Assembly (NCBI GenBank): GCA_020465985.1
Contig: JAANYP010002814.1
Span: 1-64,000, forward strand
DNA length: 64,000 bases
Direction: 5' to 3'
Source: Centrapalus pauciflorus
Taxonomy: Eukaryota; Streptophyta; Magnoliopsida; Asterales; Asteraceae
Shown here: positions 46,506-60,105 of the stretch, one piece after another
How the letters are laid out: each line of letters begins with the position of its first letter
How positions within the stretch are numbered: position 1 is the stretch's first letter
Notes under the pieces: model-generated
The model's database searches: none
Told to the model about the DNA's origin: nothing
Seen by the model: the letters and a program-made list of their open reading frames with translations, nothing else
Translations under genes and position numbers: made by a program

Positions 46506-49313
46506 TTAATTATAAAAGGGGTCTCCATCAAAGAAAACTCCATATGAATCATATATGTTACCAAAACTATTTTCCACAGGCAACATTCGGGATCTTTCGA
46601 GCTCATTGACAGTGATCTTCAGGTCATAGTTTCCCATTGCAAGTTGCTCTGCTTGAAATCTATTAACAGAGTTGACAAATTTTCGGCTTGAGCCATCAAT
46701 CTCAATACACTCTAGTGTTAAGATGTCACCTATTTCTAGTGGAATCTCGTTCAGATTTTCACATGTACTAACCACAAGTTTTTTGAGCTGAGGGAAGTTG
46801 AAATTAGAGGCTTCCCATTCTTGGATGTTCAGCTTCTGTAATTTCAAGAATTTCAGTTGCTGAAACTGCTGCTCACCAGGGTTCCACAGGGGTCCATCGA
46901 ATGAAGAGTCAAGTAATTTGAGAACCTCAAGTTTCGGTAACCTTTCGATTGATGACATATAAATCCAGGGTAGACGACACCCTTTTAGTGTCAGCCTTTT
47001 TAAGGTTTCAGGGAATCTAATTTGCTTTGTTACGGTTAGCGGTTTATCCATGTGATTCTGCAAGTTCAGAGCTTCAAGATGAGTTAATAAGGAAAAGTTT
47101 GGAAATGCATGACTTTCCGATGTTTTAGGAACAGAACACCCAAACTTTTTGATATTTGGAAAATATCCTAGCAAATTTTGGGCCCCATGGTCTAGACTTA
47201 GCCTGGAAATGGTTTGCAGGTTGAATAATACAGCAGACAAGGAATGAAATCTGATGATCCTTTCACTCCATAAATGCCTCAGATTCACCATATTTTTTAT
47301 ATTTTCTGGTGAGTACATGGAATTTAGAAACTTGCCTTTAAGAATGAGCGTTTGAAGGTTCCAGAGACTGGCAGTTGAGAATGGGAATGTTTGGTCTGCG
47401 GACCAGACTGCTAGGTACCTTAGATGAATTAGTACTTGTATGTCCCTAAGATCGGCCCTTGAAATATTTAGTAGATCCAACACCCTAAGAAGCACAAACG
47501 AAGGAACCCACCGTCCAGTTTCAAGTCCCAAATGTTGACTGTTAAAAAAGCACAATAATGACCTTATGTGTGTGGCAGAATGATGTGAAGAGATCTCACA
47601 TAAAATTTTATAATCTGTGAATAAACGGTGTTGTTTGTCTATGCTGGAAGTAGAATCAAAGTGAGGATTGTCATTTGACAAACCTATTTTCTTGAAGAAA
47701 TTCTCTTCGGTAGCTTTTTTCAAACATAGCTCCCTCAAAAGATCATGCATATGGCATGATTTGATCCCACCATTAGACCTTCTATCAGCAACAATCAACA
47801 GATTTCTGTCAATTAGATCCATTAGGTATGCCTCAGCTTGTTCCTCCAAGGTTTTTTGCCCAGCTTCTTTTATAAATCCTTCAGCTATCCATATTCGAAT
47901 CAACCTCCACACTTGGATTATTTTGTCTTCTGGAAATCCACCTACATATAGAAAGCAATTTTTCAAGTGACGAGGTAGGTGGTCATAACTCAGTGCAAGG
48001 GTATCCAAGCATCCTTCAGGGTCATCAACAACATAGGAACTCACACTTTCGGCAACTTTCTCCCACAGATCTATGCTCTTCTCTCCCTTCTCCAGAAGTC
48101 CTGCTATGACGACCAATGCAAGTGGCAGTCCTTGACACTTTTTAGCTATACGCTCCCCAATCCCGATCAAGCTTTTGGGGCACTCATCTCCCCTAAAAAT
48201 TTTTCTGCACAGCAACTCCCAACTTTCCTCTTCAGTCAGATATCGTAGATTGTGAGTATAATTGGCGGGTATTGCATGCAAAGAAATTTCTGCAAGCCTG
48301 GTGGTTATCAGCACTCTGCTACGAGTCTCATCATCCGGGAAATATTTTCTCATATCATTCCATGCCTGGACACTCCATATATCATCAATAACAATCAAAT
48401 ATCTCCTGCCCTTTAGGCTTTTGTACAACATTTCACAGAGTTTTGCTTCACTAATTGCTTCACAATCTGATTTTCCTATCGACTTCAATATTTCAATCAA
48501 TAAATCTCTCTTTGTGTATGCTTGAGAAACAGTAATCCATCCACGCACATGAAAATGATATTCAACATAAAGATCCTTGAATATTTTTGTAGCCAGAGTG
48601 GTCTTACCTAGTCCGCCCATACCAACAACTGAAATGATGTCTAGCTGCTTGCGATCTTCCATAAGTCTATCCATTATTGACCTTGCATCCTCATCAAATC
48701 CCACGACCACTTCTTCATGTTTTGTTGCACTCAACTTCACTCTTTCTGGATTTCTGCTAGTACAAGTTTCATCAGCTTGTGGGCTTGCAGTTTGAGGCTC
48801 CGACTTCTTCGTGTCTTTCTTGAAAAAGTTCTGCATGATGATATTATTGTTCATCAATCTTTCAAATCGCGATTTCCACTTCTTACGTCTCATCTCCTTT
48901 CTGAGAGACTTAATGTCAGCCATAACATGCTTAATGCTAAGGAAGCATTCTGGGATGCTATCAGATTCTATGTCACCATGAGAATACTTAAACGCAGAAA
49001 TTTCCTCCTCGTGCTTGAGAATGGCAGAGGATATGAACATATCAACCATATCTTGTGCCTCTTGTGCTACATCCACAACTCTTTTCTTCCACTTTCCCAC
49101 ATATTCTTCATCAACCTCATAGACACTGAGTAATTGCTCATCATCCATGCTCATCATACCCGATCCAATCAGCTTCCCAAACTCCTCATAAAGCACTTCG
49201 ATTTTAGGCATTTTCTGTCGGATGTATGGGTTACTCCTGATCAACGGATTACTATCACCGTCAATCAATTCTTTCAGTTTCCACATGATCAATTCCAGAT
49301 CTGTGTCTGCCAT
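46506..49313 (-). CDS. CC-NB-ARC-LRR disease resistance protein (R1/RPP13-like)
   Basis: A single uninterrupted frame of 935 codons starts at ATG 49313; the frame is open two codons further but with TTG. It encodes an intracellular immune receptor that recognises pathogen effectors and triggers cell death. The N-terminal ~150 residues form an Rx-type coiled coil with an EDVID-like AQEAQDMVDMF (85-95). NB-ARC motifs are complete: P-loop VGMGGLGKTTLA (~230-241), WITVSQAY, kinase-2 YLIVIDDIW (305-313), RVLITTR (333-339), GLPLAL (395-400), CFLYVGGFPED and MHD (522-524). Leucine-rich repeats run from about 590 to 890, e.g. LRVLDLLNIS and LRHLWS. The length is normal for a CNL and I see no extra integrated domain. 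A W-box-like TTGACT lies at 49355-49360. It looks functional. Which pathogen it recognises cannot be told from sequence. Confidence 0.93.
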   Translation of the reverse strand: MADTDLELIMWKLKELIDGDSNPLIRSNPYIRQKMPKIEVLYEEFGKLIGSGMMSMDDEQLLSVYEVDEEYVGKWKKRVVDVAQEAQDMVDMFISSAILKHEEEISAFKYSHGDIESDSIPECFLSIKHVMADIKSLRKEMRRKKWKSRFERLMNNNIIMQNFFKKDTKKSEPQTASPQADETCTSRNPERVKLSATKHEEVVVGFDEDARSIMDRLMEDRKQLDIISVVGMGGLGKTTLATKIFKDLYVEYHFHVRGWITVSQAYTKRDLLIEILKSIGKSDCEAISEAKLCEMLYKSLKGRRYLIVIDDIWSVQAWNDMRKYFPDDETRSRVLITTRLAEISLHAIPANYTHNLRYLTEEESWELLCRKIFRGDECPKSLIGIGERIAKKCQGLPLALVVIAGLLEKGEKSIDLWEKVAESVSSYVVDDPEGCLDTLALSYDHLPRHLKNCFLYVGGFPEDKIIQVWRLIRIWIAEGFIKEAGQKTLEEQAEAYLMDLIDRNLLIVADRRSNGGIKSCHMHDLLRELCLKKATEENFFKKIGLSNDNPHFDSTSSIDKQHRLFTDYKILCEISSHHSATHIRSLLCFFNSQHLGLETGRWVPSFVLLRVLDLLNISRADLRDIQVLIHLRYLAVWSADQTFPFSTASLWNLQTLILKGKFLNSMYSPENIKNMVNLRHLWSERIIRFHSLSAVLFNLQTISRLSLDHGAQNLLGYFPNIKKFGCSVPKTSESHAFPNFSLLTHLEALNLQNHMDKPLTVTKQIRFPETLKRLTLKGCRLPWIYMSSIERLPKLEVLKLLDSSFDGPLWNPGEQQFQQLKFLKLQKLNIQEWEASNFNFPQLKKLVVSTCENLNEIPLEIGDILTLECIEIDGSSRKFVNSVNRFQAEQLAMGNYDLKITVNELERSRMLPVENSFGNIYDSYGVFFDGDPFYN

Positions 49314-49470
49314 CGCCAAGTGAAGATATTAGGTTAAGCCGAATGGAGATTTGGTTGACTCGATGAGTTGTTGTGACTCGCGCGAACACTGAACACTGGA
49401 AATTTTGTTTTTCAATTAATAAATATTATATAAAACTTCACGTCTATAGCATACGGCAAAATCAATGGTT
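49314..49470 (-). promoter_or_regulatory. Short NLR upstream region before a repeat
   Basis: Only about 150 bp separate the start codon from the arm of a degenerate inverted repeat. It contains TTGACT (49355-49360, W-box core in reverse relative to the gene) and TGACTCGCG near 49373. No clear TATA box is seen, so the core promoter may lie inside the repeat. Confidence 0.35.
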
Positions 49471-51298
49471 TGGGTTAAGTATTTATGCAATTTTATGTAT
49501 GATTTTTTTTTTATATCAATTTATACAATAAAATCATTTTTAGCACAATTTATATAATTATGTTTGAACTTGTTATAAAAAGATATAACGACGTTTCCTC
49601 TCTTTTATCAACTTATGCAACGAAGTTATTTTTAACATGATTTATGTAATAATGTTTGAATTTGTTATCAAAATATACAATATTTAATTTATTTATTTAT
49701 CTGATAATTTATTAATTTGTCGTACATAACATAAAATCTTAGGTAAACGACATGTAAATAAAATTAATTTCACCTTCTTTGTTAATATAGTATGGGTTGG
49801 GGGAAAAACTTATCTGATTTTAAATACGACATTTTGTTTCTACTGATTTATTATAAATTTTTCATACCAGAGTTAAAATGTTGTTGGTTTCCAATTAAAA
49901 AAACTACAAATACTTAACAATGATTACCGTCAAATGACAGAGGACGAGAGATTCGTGAATAAACGTTTAATATAAATGATTAATTTTCGGTGTACGTATT
50001 TGATTATCGTTAACCATAAACGTTTATATTCACCACATAATTGGAAGATTATTTAACGCAAATGGTAAGGTTTTACAACATAAATCGATTAACTTTATAT
50101 TAAATTATTATTTCCAATCTTCACGAGTACCTGCATTTTTTTAGTTATGACAGATAACAAATTTTTAAAAAATATGGATGGGAGGACAAATACTCAGTCT
50201 GACCCACTACTATATCTAGTTGGAATAAAATAAAGATTTCAGTAAAATTTGTTACGAAAATAATTGTAATATAATAGTAGAAATAAGGGGAAATTATGCA
50301 AAAAAAACCATGGAAGTACAAAATTTTTTCGATTAAGTTCACATTTCATTTTTTTTTCCTGATAAGTCCTATAAGTATCCAAATCTCATTAATTCTATAA
50401 TTTTTAACTTGTAATCGGTAAAACCAGTTACAAATCCACGTGGCACGGGTCGTTGCTGATGTGCACTTATAAACCTATTCTTACTTGTTTTACCCTAACG
50501 CCCAAGACGTAGACGAAGACGGTAATTGAAGAGGAACTCAGGAAGCGTAGACGAAGACGGTCACAGTCAACGAATGTGTAATACGAAGAGGAAGCAAAGT
50601 TGAAGACGATATTGAAGGTCGTTTGTGAAGGTTCACAGCTTCAACAACAATTTTACCTTTATTATTCCTTAACATAAATTGATGGTTGTTTGTGAAGCAT
50701 AGTCGAAGGCGAATTTGAAGGTTTTCTTAACATAAAATGGATGATATTTTTCATTTATAAGTACACATCAACAATGAAGGGTGCCACGTGGACTTGTAAT
50801 CGGTTTTATACCAGTTACAAATTAAAAATGATAGAATCAATGAGATTTAGATAGTTGAGGGACTTATCAGAAAAAATTAAAGGGGACTTAATCGAAATTT
50901 TTTTTGTATTTTTAGGGGTTTTTGCATAATTTTTCCTAGAAATAAATGAATATTTTGTAGTGTAACTCTTATTTTAAGGAATTGAATTTGATGACGTGAA
51001 TTTTTGTATGCATAGATGTGTTCATCTAGATTTTTTAGTAATGTGCAATAAATCAATAGATGATCACCTAAATTATATAGCATGTTTGAGTAATAAGTTC
51101 AAATGTTATTGTATGTATATTCGGTTAACTCATCATGTTAAATAAAATTTTATTGCAATACTTGGTAAAATTGAAAAACGTTGTCGCATTTTTTTATAAC
51201 AGGTTCAAACATCTTTGCATAAATTTTGCTAAAAGTGATTTAATTACATAAATTAATAACATATAGAAACGTTATTGCATAAACATGAAGTTAACCCT
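49471..51298. mobile_element. Degenerate inverted-repeat element upstream of the NLR
   Basis: GGGTTAAGTATTTATGCAA (49471) and following words such as ATGTTTGAACTTGTTATAA recur inverted at 51180-51298 (TTATAACAGGTTCAAACAT, TTGCATAAACATGAAGTTAA). The left arm also contains a partial second copy (49605-49680). There is no coding and no clear target duplication. A MULE-like element (50287-50936) lies inside it. Confidence 0.4.
50287..50936. mobile_element. MULE-like element with ~170-bp TIRs and 9-bp TSD (650 bp)
   Basis: GGGGAAATTATGCAAAAA at the left is inverted at the right (TTTTTGCATAATTTTTCC). Arms extend through CTTGTAATCGG and CCACGTGG-like words to about 50460 and 50765. TAGAAATAA flanks both sides as a perfect 9-bp duplication (50278-50286, 50937-50945). 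The centre (50500-50700) has ACGTAGACGAAGACGG twice and is GC-richer, but I cannot assign it to a captured gene. Confidence 0.85.
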
Positions 51299-51595
51299 TT
51301 GGGTTAATTGTGTTAAAAAGTAATCCACCGTCTTTTTTTTCTTTTCAATTTGGGTAAGATAATAAAAAAAACTTCTATTTAAAGTAATATATTGTCCAAA
51401 TCAAGTCATTCAAGGTAAATCATACTGGATTGGAAAGTAAAAATTGCTGACATTAGTATTACAATTTCTTTGCCCGGCCAATACAAGAAAAGTGTACGTA
51501 GTTATTTGTAATAGATATTATTTATTTATCTTTTTAAACATACGTTAAAGTAGTTACAGTTTTAGCATTTTTTTTAAATTTTATATTTCTAAATT
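51299..51595. other. Intergenic, AT-rich
   Basis: No feature seen. Confidence 0.4.
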
Positions 51596-54343
<2,748 letters not shown>

Positions 54344-54356
54344 TTATATATATATG

Positions 54357-54388
<32 letters not shown>

Positions 54389-54413
54389 GTATATGTATAT
54401 GTATGTATGTATA
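54344..54413. repeat. Compound TA/TG/TATG microsatellite right of element 6
   Basis: TA, then (GT)n, then TA and (TATG)n units. Immediately to the right a new sequence starts, GGATGATGATAAAATGAG. Confidence 0.9.
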
Positions 54414-55035
54414 GGATGATGATAAAATGAGAACCGTGCTTAAAATGAGGACAATAAGAACCAATAAAATTGCGAATCAACTAATAGAATGCAAGGTGCC
54501 AATTTAATTAAATAGACTTTTGTACAACCTGGACAAGCTTTCCATGGCAAAATAGTCATTTGAGCACCCTCCCGATTTTTAACCAATATATTAATTTAAT
54601 GAGGTGGGTTTCGGTTTTTTAAAGCATTTTGGGGGTGTGGGCGATTCACGACGGAGAGTGAGGAGGTGGGCGTGAAAAGGCAAGGTTGGTGGTTCACGGC
54701 GATGAAGAGTGGTTCACAGCGGAGGCGAGTGGTTCACTACGAACATTTGATTGCGGAGGCGAGTGTTTCACAACGACAGAGAGTGAGGAGGTGGGCTTCT
54801 AAAGGCTGGTGGTTCACGGCGACAAGGTGGACACATTGATCACTACGAACAATTGATTCTTAGTGGAGGCAAGTGGTTCACGACGAGCGACGATTCACGG
54901 TTCAAGCAAGTGATTCATGGCGGCGGCGGTACACGGTTCACAAAGGCGGATGGTTTGGACTTTGAGTTGTTCACGACGGTTCATAGTTCAAGCAAGTGAG
55001 GAGGGGGCGAGCCGCGGTTCACAGCGAACGACGGT
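54414..55035. other. GGTTCAC-rich non-coding stretch
   Basis: From about 54685 to 55025 the word GGTTCACGGCG or close variants (GGTTCACAGCG, GGTTCACTACG, GTTCACGACG) recur irregularly. The left 60 bp (GATGATGATAAAATGAGAAC) starts right at a TA tract and may be one end of another element. No gene seen. Confidence 0.4.
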
Positions 55036-55226
55036 TAGATAATAACGAAAGAATTGTTTTCCCACACTTCTCTTGTGGGTTTCATTCTATTATATAGACA
55101 ATTTGTACAATATGGAAATGATTCAACAGCTCAATAGGCTCCTACCATCTATACATTCAATCATTTCTAGTATTAAGAAATGCCATAATACTCATGCCTA
55201 ATGTATTGCTATTTACCATGTTTACA
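55036..55226 (-). repeat. 3' LTR of element D (left end approximate)
   Basis: On the minus strand it starts TGTAAACATGG at 55226, right after the purine tract AAGATTGAGGGGGAA (55227-55241). The far end is placed at TTCTTTCGTTA by resemblance only, because the partner LTR is outside the window. Confidence 0.5.
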
Positions 55227-55479
55227 TTCCCCCTCAATCTTAACTGTGACAAGGTTTAGATTGTATCGAAGACGATCTAGCATGCTGCGAGTTGCTGGCT
55301 TGGTAAATCCATCAGCTACGTGATCATCAGAAGATATAAAAAACGAACGTCTAGTGCACCCATTGCCACTTTCTCTCTGACGAAGTGAAAATCCACTTTT
55401 ATGTGTTTCGTTCGTGCATGGAAAACAGGGTTGGCTGTTAAGTAGGTAGCTCCCAAATTATCACACCATAGTACTGTTG

Positions 55480-56135
55480 GTCAGGGCTGATACACGTTCA
55501 ATTCTTTAAGCAAAGATTGTACCCATTTTGCTTCTGCTGTACCATTAGTGAGGGCCTTGTATTCAACTTCTGTGCTGGAGCGGGACACTGTAGGCTGTTT
55601 GCGTGAACTCCACGAAATCAGATTAGGGCCTAGGAACATTGCAAATCCTCCTGTAGACCTTCAATCATGCAACAAGCCGAATCTGCATCCGTAAATACAC
55701 TTAATAGTGTAGAGCTTGATTTTCGAATGCAAAGCCCTGTAGTTATCGTGCCTTTTACATATCTTAAGATGCGTTTGACCACCTCCCAATGGACATCAGT
55801 AGGTTCCGAAAGATAAGACATACTTTGTTAACCGCAAAAGAAATATCTGGTCGTGTTAAAGTAAGATATTGGAAGCCTCCAACCATGCTTCTATATTTGA
55901 AAGCATCATCATTATTAAGAGTTGTTCCATGATCACGAGCAAGTTTATCTGTAACAGACATGGGGGTTGAAACGCTCTTGCAATTCTCCATATGAGCACG
56001 GTGAAGAAGATCACACGCGTATTTGTGTTGATTCAAGGTCATTCCCCCTAAATTGTAGACTACTTCAATCCCTAAGAAATAAGTCAGCCGTCCAAGATCT
56101 TTGATTGGGAAGGAGGAAGACAAGGCGGAGACCAA
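55480..56135 (-). pseudogene. RNase H and RT end of element D
   Basis: The piece 56135-55764 carries SFPIKDLGRLTYFLGIEV, LNQHKYACDLLHRAH and LTLTRPDISFAVNKVC. A frame change near 55800 leads to VHWEVVKRILRYVKG and FTDADSA (55821-55630). RNase H-like sequence (ISWSSRKQPTVSRSS) is recognisable around 55545-55620 in another frame. Confidence 0.75.
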
Positions 56136-56139
56136 CTGA

Positions 56140-57283
56140 TCAATAGCTTGTTGAGATGAGCCTGCAATTACAATGTCATCTACTTACACAAGCATGTAGA
56201 TAGTAATGTCCGCATGACGGAAGAAGAAGAGGGAGGTGTTAGCCTTGGAAGACTGAAAACCAAGCTGATGTAATCTGTTATCTGTCACTAAGTATAGAGA
56301 ACCAGGCACGAGGTAACTGTTTGAGGCCATAGCGAGCCTTTTGGAGTTTGCACACATGATTAGGCCGATTAGAGTCCTTAAATCCCGGAGGTTGCTCCAT
56401 ATAAACTTCCTCATCCAAACAACCATGAAGGAAGGCATTGTTTACATCAATTTGTCTGAGATGCCATCCTTGAGATACTGCCAGAGATAAAACTAATCGA
56501 ATCGTTGCAGGCTTCACAACTGGACTGAATAATCGATGCCATATTGTTAGCAACCAGACGTGCCTTGTGCTTATCAATAGAGCCGTCTGGGTGTTGTTTA
56601 AGTTTGAAAACACACTTACAGTCCACTATATTAACACCAGTTGGCCGTGGAACGAGAACCCATGTGTTATTTTTCTGGAGTGCATCAAACTCAGTCTCCA
56701 TAGCACTACACCATGCTGGCTCAGAAAGGGCCTGATGATGTGATCTAGGCTCAGCAAAGAAAGCACGTCTGTTTGAATCATACTGAACTGTCCCATCTGT
56801 GTACTTTCGGGGAGAGAATTTTCCAGCACGAGTAGTAACACCACGTGGAGGTTGAACAAGACGTTGAACAGGAGCTACCGGTGCAACAGACGATGGCGGA
56901 GCATTATCTGTTGGTGCAGTTGTATCATTACCTGTTGTTGCATGTTGTGTTGGTGATGGCATAACATCTGGCAAAACTGGTCCGTGCACATGAGCAGGTG
57001 CTTGTGCTGATATAGGTTCAGATGTGCCTTGGATATTGATCATAGGCATTGGCACAGATTGTAATGGTACTGCAGCTGCATCAGAAGAGCTAGACAACAA
57101 AAACGATAGGTGATAGTTTTGCATATGATCATTCATAACTGCCGGTTCAGATTGGGGAAATAAAATAGGTGCAGACATAGAAGATGGAATTGTAGAATAA
57201 GATGGAGTTGCAAAAGGAAATCGAAATTCATCAAAAATTACATACCGTGACACATATATACGACCAATACTCTTTCTAAACAC
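56140..57283 (-). pseudogene. Reverse transcriptase and linker of element D
   Basis: The first piece (57283-56447) has a Pro/Ala/Ser-rich linker, then WCSAMETEFDALQKNNTW and KHKARLVANN. The next (56613-56278) carries LFSPVVKPATIRLVLS, the catalytic QIDVNNAFLHG, EQPPGFK and LKQLPRAWF. The active-site YVDDIV region lies at about 56185-56165 and contains a stop. Frame changes lie near 56530, 56290 and 56180. Confidence 0.75.
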
Positions 57284-57311
57284 TTGTACCCTTTGTGTAT
57301 TGAACTATATC

Positions 57312-58340
57312 CTAGGAACACACATAATTTGGACCTGAAGTCAAGTTTATGAGAGTTGTATTTGTGAAGACTCGGCCAGCATGCACATCCAAAAGTACGA
57401 AGAAAAGAATAATCAGGGTTATATTGAGGAGATGAGTGATGGGTGTGGAATAATTTAGGATACGACTAGGCATGAGATTTATGAGATAACAATCCGTCAG
57501 ATAAGCTTCATCCCAAAAACGAAGAGGAAGAGATGCATGTGCCAGAAGTGCCAAGTCTGTTTCAACGATGTGACGATGTTTCCGTTCGGCCATTCCATTT
57601 TGTTGTGATGTATAAGGACGTACATGACACCCGATGGGAAATACCTATGCGTTGGAAATATTTATGGAGCCGATGGTACTCACCTCCCCAATCAGATTGT
57701 ACAGCTCTAATTTTAGCATTCAAAAAACGCTCAACATGGTTTTGAAAATCATAAAAGATTTGTTCAACATCAGATTTATGTTTTGCAAGGTAGATCCAAG
57801 TATAACGACTGTAATCATCCAAAAAACTTACATAGTATTTAAAACATCCACTAGACACTTGAGCAGGTCCCCAAACATCGGTATGAAAAGCTCAAGTGGA
57901 GATGAAGTAACACGAACAGATTTATTATAAGGAAGTTGATGGCTCTTTGCACGTTCACATGCATCACAAACATATGACTCGTTATCAAGAGAATAATCTA
58001 ATTTATTTGACTTCAAAATAGACCTAACAATTGTTGAAGTAGGATGACCAAGACGTCGGTGCCATTGTGATGAAGACACCTTAACACTGGAGGAAGCATG
58101 ATGAGGATGGGTAGAGGAGAGGCGACCGATTGGTATCGGATAGAGACCCCCTTTGCTTTTACCGAGTAAAAGTGTTTTCTTCGTTGCCTTGTCCTTAACA
58201 AAGAAAGTATTAGCATGAAACTCAATAAACATTGTTATCGTTAACAAGTTTATAAGCAGAAAGGAGATGTTTATTGGAATTGGGAACATGCAAGACATTT
58301 TTAAGAATAAGGGGTCGATCGGGCTTTGTAGAATGACCAA
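57312..58340 (-). pseudogene. Integrase of element D
   Basis: Pieces in three frames cover GAG-pre-integrase (WHRRLGHPTSTIVRSIL, about 58070), the zinc-binding CDACERAKSH, the integrase core YYVSFLDDYSRYTWIY, the second catalytic Asp in VQSDWGGEY and the region of the catalytic Glu in MAERKHRHIVE (57593). The Asp that usually begins HSDVWGP is replaced in FIPMFGDLL (about 57870), a likely loss of the first catalytic residue. Frame changes lie near 57850 and 57600. Confidence 0.75.
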
Positions 58341-58503
58341 TATGATAAATATGCAAACCTGATTCGTTGGCTACTTGCACCTGATCTTTGCCATGGTAGC
58401 GCTCCTGGAAGGACAGTCGATCGAGATCACTGGTGAGATGATCCGATGCACCGGTATCAAGATACCAATTCATGTCGGTGTTTTTATAACCTCCTCCCCT
58501 GCT
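58222..58503 (-). pseudogene. Protease region of element D, cut at its 5' side
   Basis: WYLDTGASDHLT contains the aspartic protease DTG. VLHVPNSNKHLLS is the usual Copia downstream block. The frame continues upstream of the ATG at 58473 as far as 58503, where element E begins, so that ATG is internal to the former gag-pol frame. Confidence 0.7.
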
Positions 58504-58677
58504 TGATACACATGATTAAGACTATTAGCATATATATAGTATTTTAATATAGTTGCATAGTTGGAGGGTTGCTTTTATCATTATCTCATTTCTTGTTTAT
58601 ATAGTCTTTTTATTGTTCATTGTAAGACATCACATTATAATCAATAAACCCTAGCCTCTTTTTCTTATTGTTCATCA
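58504..58677 (+). repeat. 5' LTR of element E (~174 bp)
   Basis: It starts TGATACACATG and ends TTGTTCATCA next to the primer site; the exact end could be three bases earlier. It contains TTTATATAGTC as a TATA candidate (about 58595) and AATAAACC near 58643. Confidence 0.7.
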
Positions 58678-58689
58678 TGGTATCAGAGC
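58678..58689 (+). other. Primer binding site of element E
   Basis: TGGTATCAGAGC, complementary to the tRNA-Met 3' end. Confidence 0.9.
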
Positions 58690-59553
58690 CGTGATGGTTG
58701 ATTTGTTGAATTCTCGGTTTGTCGCACTCATTCACCATTTGGTTCATCGTTTTGTCTCGTAATTTTCGGCCAAGGCTGCGCAGCCGTAAAGAAATCAACG
58801 GTTTGGAATCGTTCACCGTTGGATCATCACGATTTTTGGTTTGTAGGTTCGAAAACTATGTAGCTACACTTTGACCGTTGGGATTGTTGATATGAGATTT
58901 GTATTTGGAGATATGTACTCTCGAATGTAGCTGTTTTGTTTCAGAATTTTCGGCCAGATTTGTGTATCTGTGGGGAAAACGTACTTCTAAACACCTATAG
59001 AGACAATCTCACCGTTGGGATTATTGAATGATCGTTATTCCTTTGAGTTATTAATAGCCGAAGTTGGATGCAGATTGAAATCGTCGTGTTTTTGCACACT
59101 AGTAGTAAAACTCAAGGTATGACTTCTTAAACCGTTAGATCGTCTTGATTTTTGGACTGAAGATTCAGCACACAAATATACTTAGACTCACCATTTGGAT
59201 TATCGATTAGAGTGTTTTGTTGGGAGTTATTTACGTTTGAAGTTGGTTGCTAATTCTTGATTTGCTAGTATTTGATCTCATATTTGTTTCGTCGAAGTTT
59301 CGAATTTGTTTGGGGTTATCGTTGCTATCAAGGATTGGTTTGTGAGTATTTTTAGCCATCTTCGTTGGGTTTATTGTCTTCATTGATTCGTTGATTACGG
59401 CTATTGGTTGATTGCCCTCCTTAACTAATTGTTTGTTGATTGGGTTAAGGTTTTTAGATTGTGGTATTGGCTATAATTTGGGTTTTTGGTTACTGATGAT
59501 CATACTTCTTTCGGAATTTTTCGTCATCAATTGTAATTTATATTGGAGTCACA
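58690..59553 (+). other. Leader of element E without gag
   Basis: Roughly 860 bp contain no open frame with gag features. Two to three diverged copies of a segment like CACCGTTGGATCATCACGAT / ACCGTTAGATCGTCTTGAT (58819, 59136) and CGTTGGGATT (58877, 59011) show internal duplication. Confidence 0.5.
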
Positions 59554-60105
59554 ATGGTTGCATTTGATAATTTGCTTATGGAGCAGCTTAAACAGTATCT
59601 TGGCTCGTCATCCACTGCCATGTCAGCCTCTCCATCAAGTTTGTCTTCGTCTAATAATTCAGGTATTCCTTCGTCCTTATGGATCTTGGATTCTGGTGCA
59701 TCTCATCATATGTCTCCATATTTGTCTTCATTTGTTTCTTTATCTCCTGGTTTGCCTATCTCTATTATGTCAGCTAATGGAACAGCTATGCCATTGGAAG
59801 GTGTTGGTTCTGTTGTCACACCTCATGTATCTCTACCTGATGTGTATTATATTCCTAGTCTTGCTTTAAATCTTGTTTCTGTTAGTCAACTATGTAAATC
59901 GGGTTATTGTGTTTTCTTTTCTGATTTATCTTGTTGTGTTCAAGTCTCGCATTCTCAGAAGGTGATTGGGACAGGCCGTAAGCTGGGAGACCTCTATGTT
60001 TTGGACAATCTTAGAGTTTCAGATTTGGCTGCTTCAAGTGTCGATTTATCTTCTTTTCGTTTGAGTAATTTGTCTTCAGATTTTTACCTTGGCACTCCCG
60101 TTTAG
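59554..60105 (+). pseudogene. Protease region of element E
   Basis: The frame starts at ATG 59554 (MVAFDNLLMEQLKQYLG), which looks like the end of a gag, and is Ser-rich. It carries WILDSGASHHMSPY (about residues 43-56), where DSG is the protease active site, and LVSVSQLCKSGY. The frame shifts near 60090, before the GAG-pre-integrase region. Confidence 0.75.

Larger units (their letters stand above)
55036..58503 (-). mobile_element. Ty1/Copia element D, 3' part
   Basis: Minus-strand order is protease (58503), integrase (58340-57312), RT (57283-56140), RNase H (56135-55480), a purine tract and a 3' LTR ending at 55226. The gag part is missing because element E starts in mid-frame at 58504. 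The reading frame is open from the protease right up to that junction, which shows an insertion and not a natural end. Many frame changes make it non-functional. Confidence 0.8.

Noticed and set aside
49314..49319. NLR start at 49319
   Set aside because: The codon there is TTG. The first ATG in frame is at 49313.
47668..49337. Several plus-strand frames of 70-138 codons across the NLR gene
   Set aside because: They are antisense shadows of the conserved NLR coding sequence.
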